Program-made: the position numbers and the translations under genes
Notes under the pieces: generated by a model
What the model was told of the DNA's origin: nothing
The model's input: only the letters and a program-made list of their open reading frames with translations
The model's database searches: none
Source: Batillaria attramentaria
Taxonomy: Eukaryota; Mollusca; Gastropoda; Batillariidae
Direction of reading: 5' to 3'
Length of the DNA stretch: 64,000 nucleotides
NCBI GenBank assembly: GCA_018292915.2
Contig: JACVVK020000524.1
Location: forward strand, 354,158 to 418,157
Part shown: in pieces, positions 63,387-64,000 of the stretch
Layout: each line of letters opens with the position of its first letter
Numbering within the stretch: position 1 is the stretch's first letter

Positions 63387-64000
63387 GTTTTAAGTCTTGC
63401 TCTCTTTTTCAAACTTTATGGAAGAAAAAAAAAAAAAAAAAAAGTTCGAGCCCAACTGTAAGGCTGCCGGTCGGTCTTATCAGGAGAGTGCCCAGCGTTC
63501 TGAGGCATAGCCACTCCTGTCACGTGTCACCGTGGCCCAGATCGTCAACGAACGGACAAGTACATGAAGATAGTATGTGGGGAACTCACTGACGCAACGC
63601 TTACGGCGTCTTTTAGAAACTTTTATTTTTTTGTCGTTGGTGGTGGTTGTTGCTGCGACATCCTATAGAGAGACTCTCACCTACACGCAAAATGAACATT
63701 AAATGATCAGAAAATACCCTACACAGAAAATATTTGACCCTAAAGATGAAGACTGCTTTAACTCAGTTCTTACCAAGGAAGTTTCACCAGAGGACTCACT
63801 AAGAAAAAAAATCGTAATTAATTTACGTCTGCATGGATTTAAATTTGGGTGAGTGGCAGCGTTACACTTTGATTGTACTCGTGTTTGCTGCAGTAAGAGC
63901 CGTCAAGGAACCGTTAGTCTTGCCTGATTTTCGCATGCAGGGCCAAAACCTGAACAAAAATGTGTGATATTGTGCACGGTACGAAATGTGTTAATATCTT
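63387..64000. other. right edge of window, nothing recognised
   Basis: A-run at about 63424-63443. 'AAGGAACCGTTA' and 'TCTTGCCTGATTTT' near 63914-63930 also occur near 57480-57506, suggesting another dispersed repeat. No gene was seen. Confidence 0.4.

Overview
This is animal (eukaryotic) nuclear DNA. It has spliceosomal GT-AG introns, a metazoan regulatory gene split into at least 16 exons, tRNA-derived SINEs, small inverted-repeat elements and very many (CA)n/(GT)n microsatellites. The repeat style and the divergence of the gene from vertebrate copies suggest a lophotrochozoan, most likely a gastropod mollusc. That placement is inference; no species marker was read.

Region 1 (1-15,606, + strand) is the 3' part of the capicua gene (cic), an HMG-box transcriptional repressor of the receptor tyrosine kinase/Ras/ERK pathway. 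Sixteen exons join in phase into 1,492 codons plus a stop. They include the acidic 'MVICEED' segment, the 'DLNCKERV' segment, a glutamine-rich middle and the C-terminal C1 motif split over the last two exons. The HMG box must lie upstream of the window. Introns hold a SINE, a 1.86-kb inverted-repeat transposon with exon-like coding pieces, a TA-flanked MITE, a perfect 27-bp minisatellite and a tandem array of seven copies of the last 5' splice site. About 5.4 kb of mostly unique sequence follows the stop and may be a long 3' UTR ending near 21,040-21,071.

Region 2 (21.1-26.9 kb) has no convincing gene. It holds several MITEs, a degenerate 27-bp minisatellite open in several frames, microsatellites and one SINE with a perfect target-site duplication.

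Region 3 (about 26.9-33.6 kb) probably holds an unrecognised minus-strand gene. Short exons with good splice sites join in consistent phase. One exon type, made of 18-bp (six-codon) repeats, lies in a tandemly duplicated segment with four copies, some of them broken. The true start was not found.

Region 4 (33.7-64 kb) is repeat-dominated. It has three tRNA-derived SINE families (Arg-, Val- and Asp-like heads), one case of a SINE inserted inside another copy of itself, two near-full-length 1.4-kb elements full of AAGGTCA nuclear-receptor half-sites, a 2.2-kb 35-bp satellite, a 47-base G run and several hairpins. Two isolated exon-like signals (ending at 37,805 and at 60,845-60,927) are weak hints of another plus-strand gene.

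There is no prokaryotic-style system (no operon, CRISPR or phage). The most unusual signals are the tandem splice-donor array together with the (TG)n acceptor around the C1 motif of cic, the duplicated repeat-exon gene, and the half-site-carrying mobile element.
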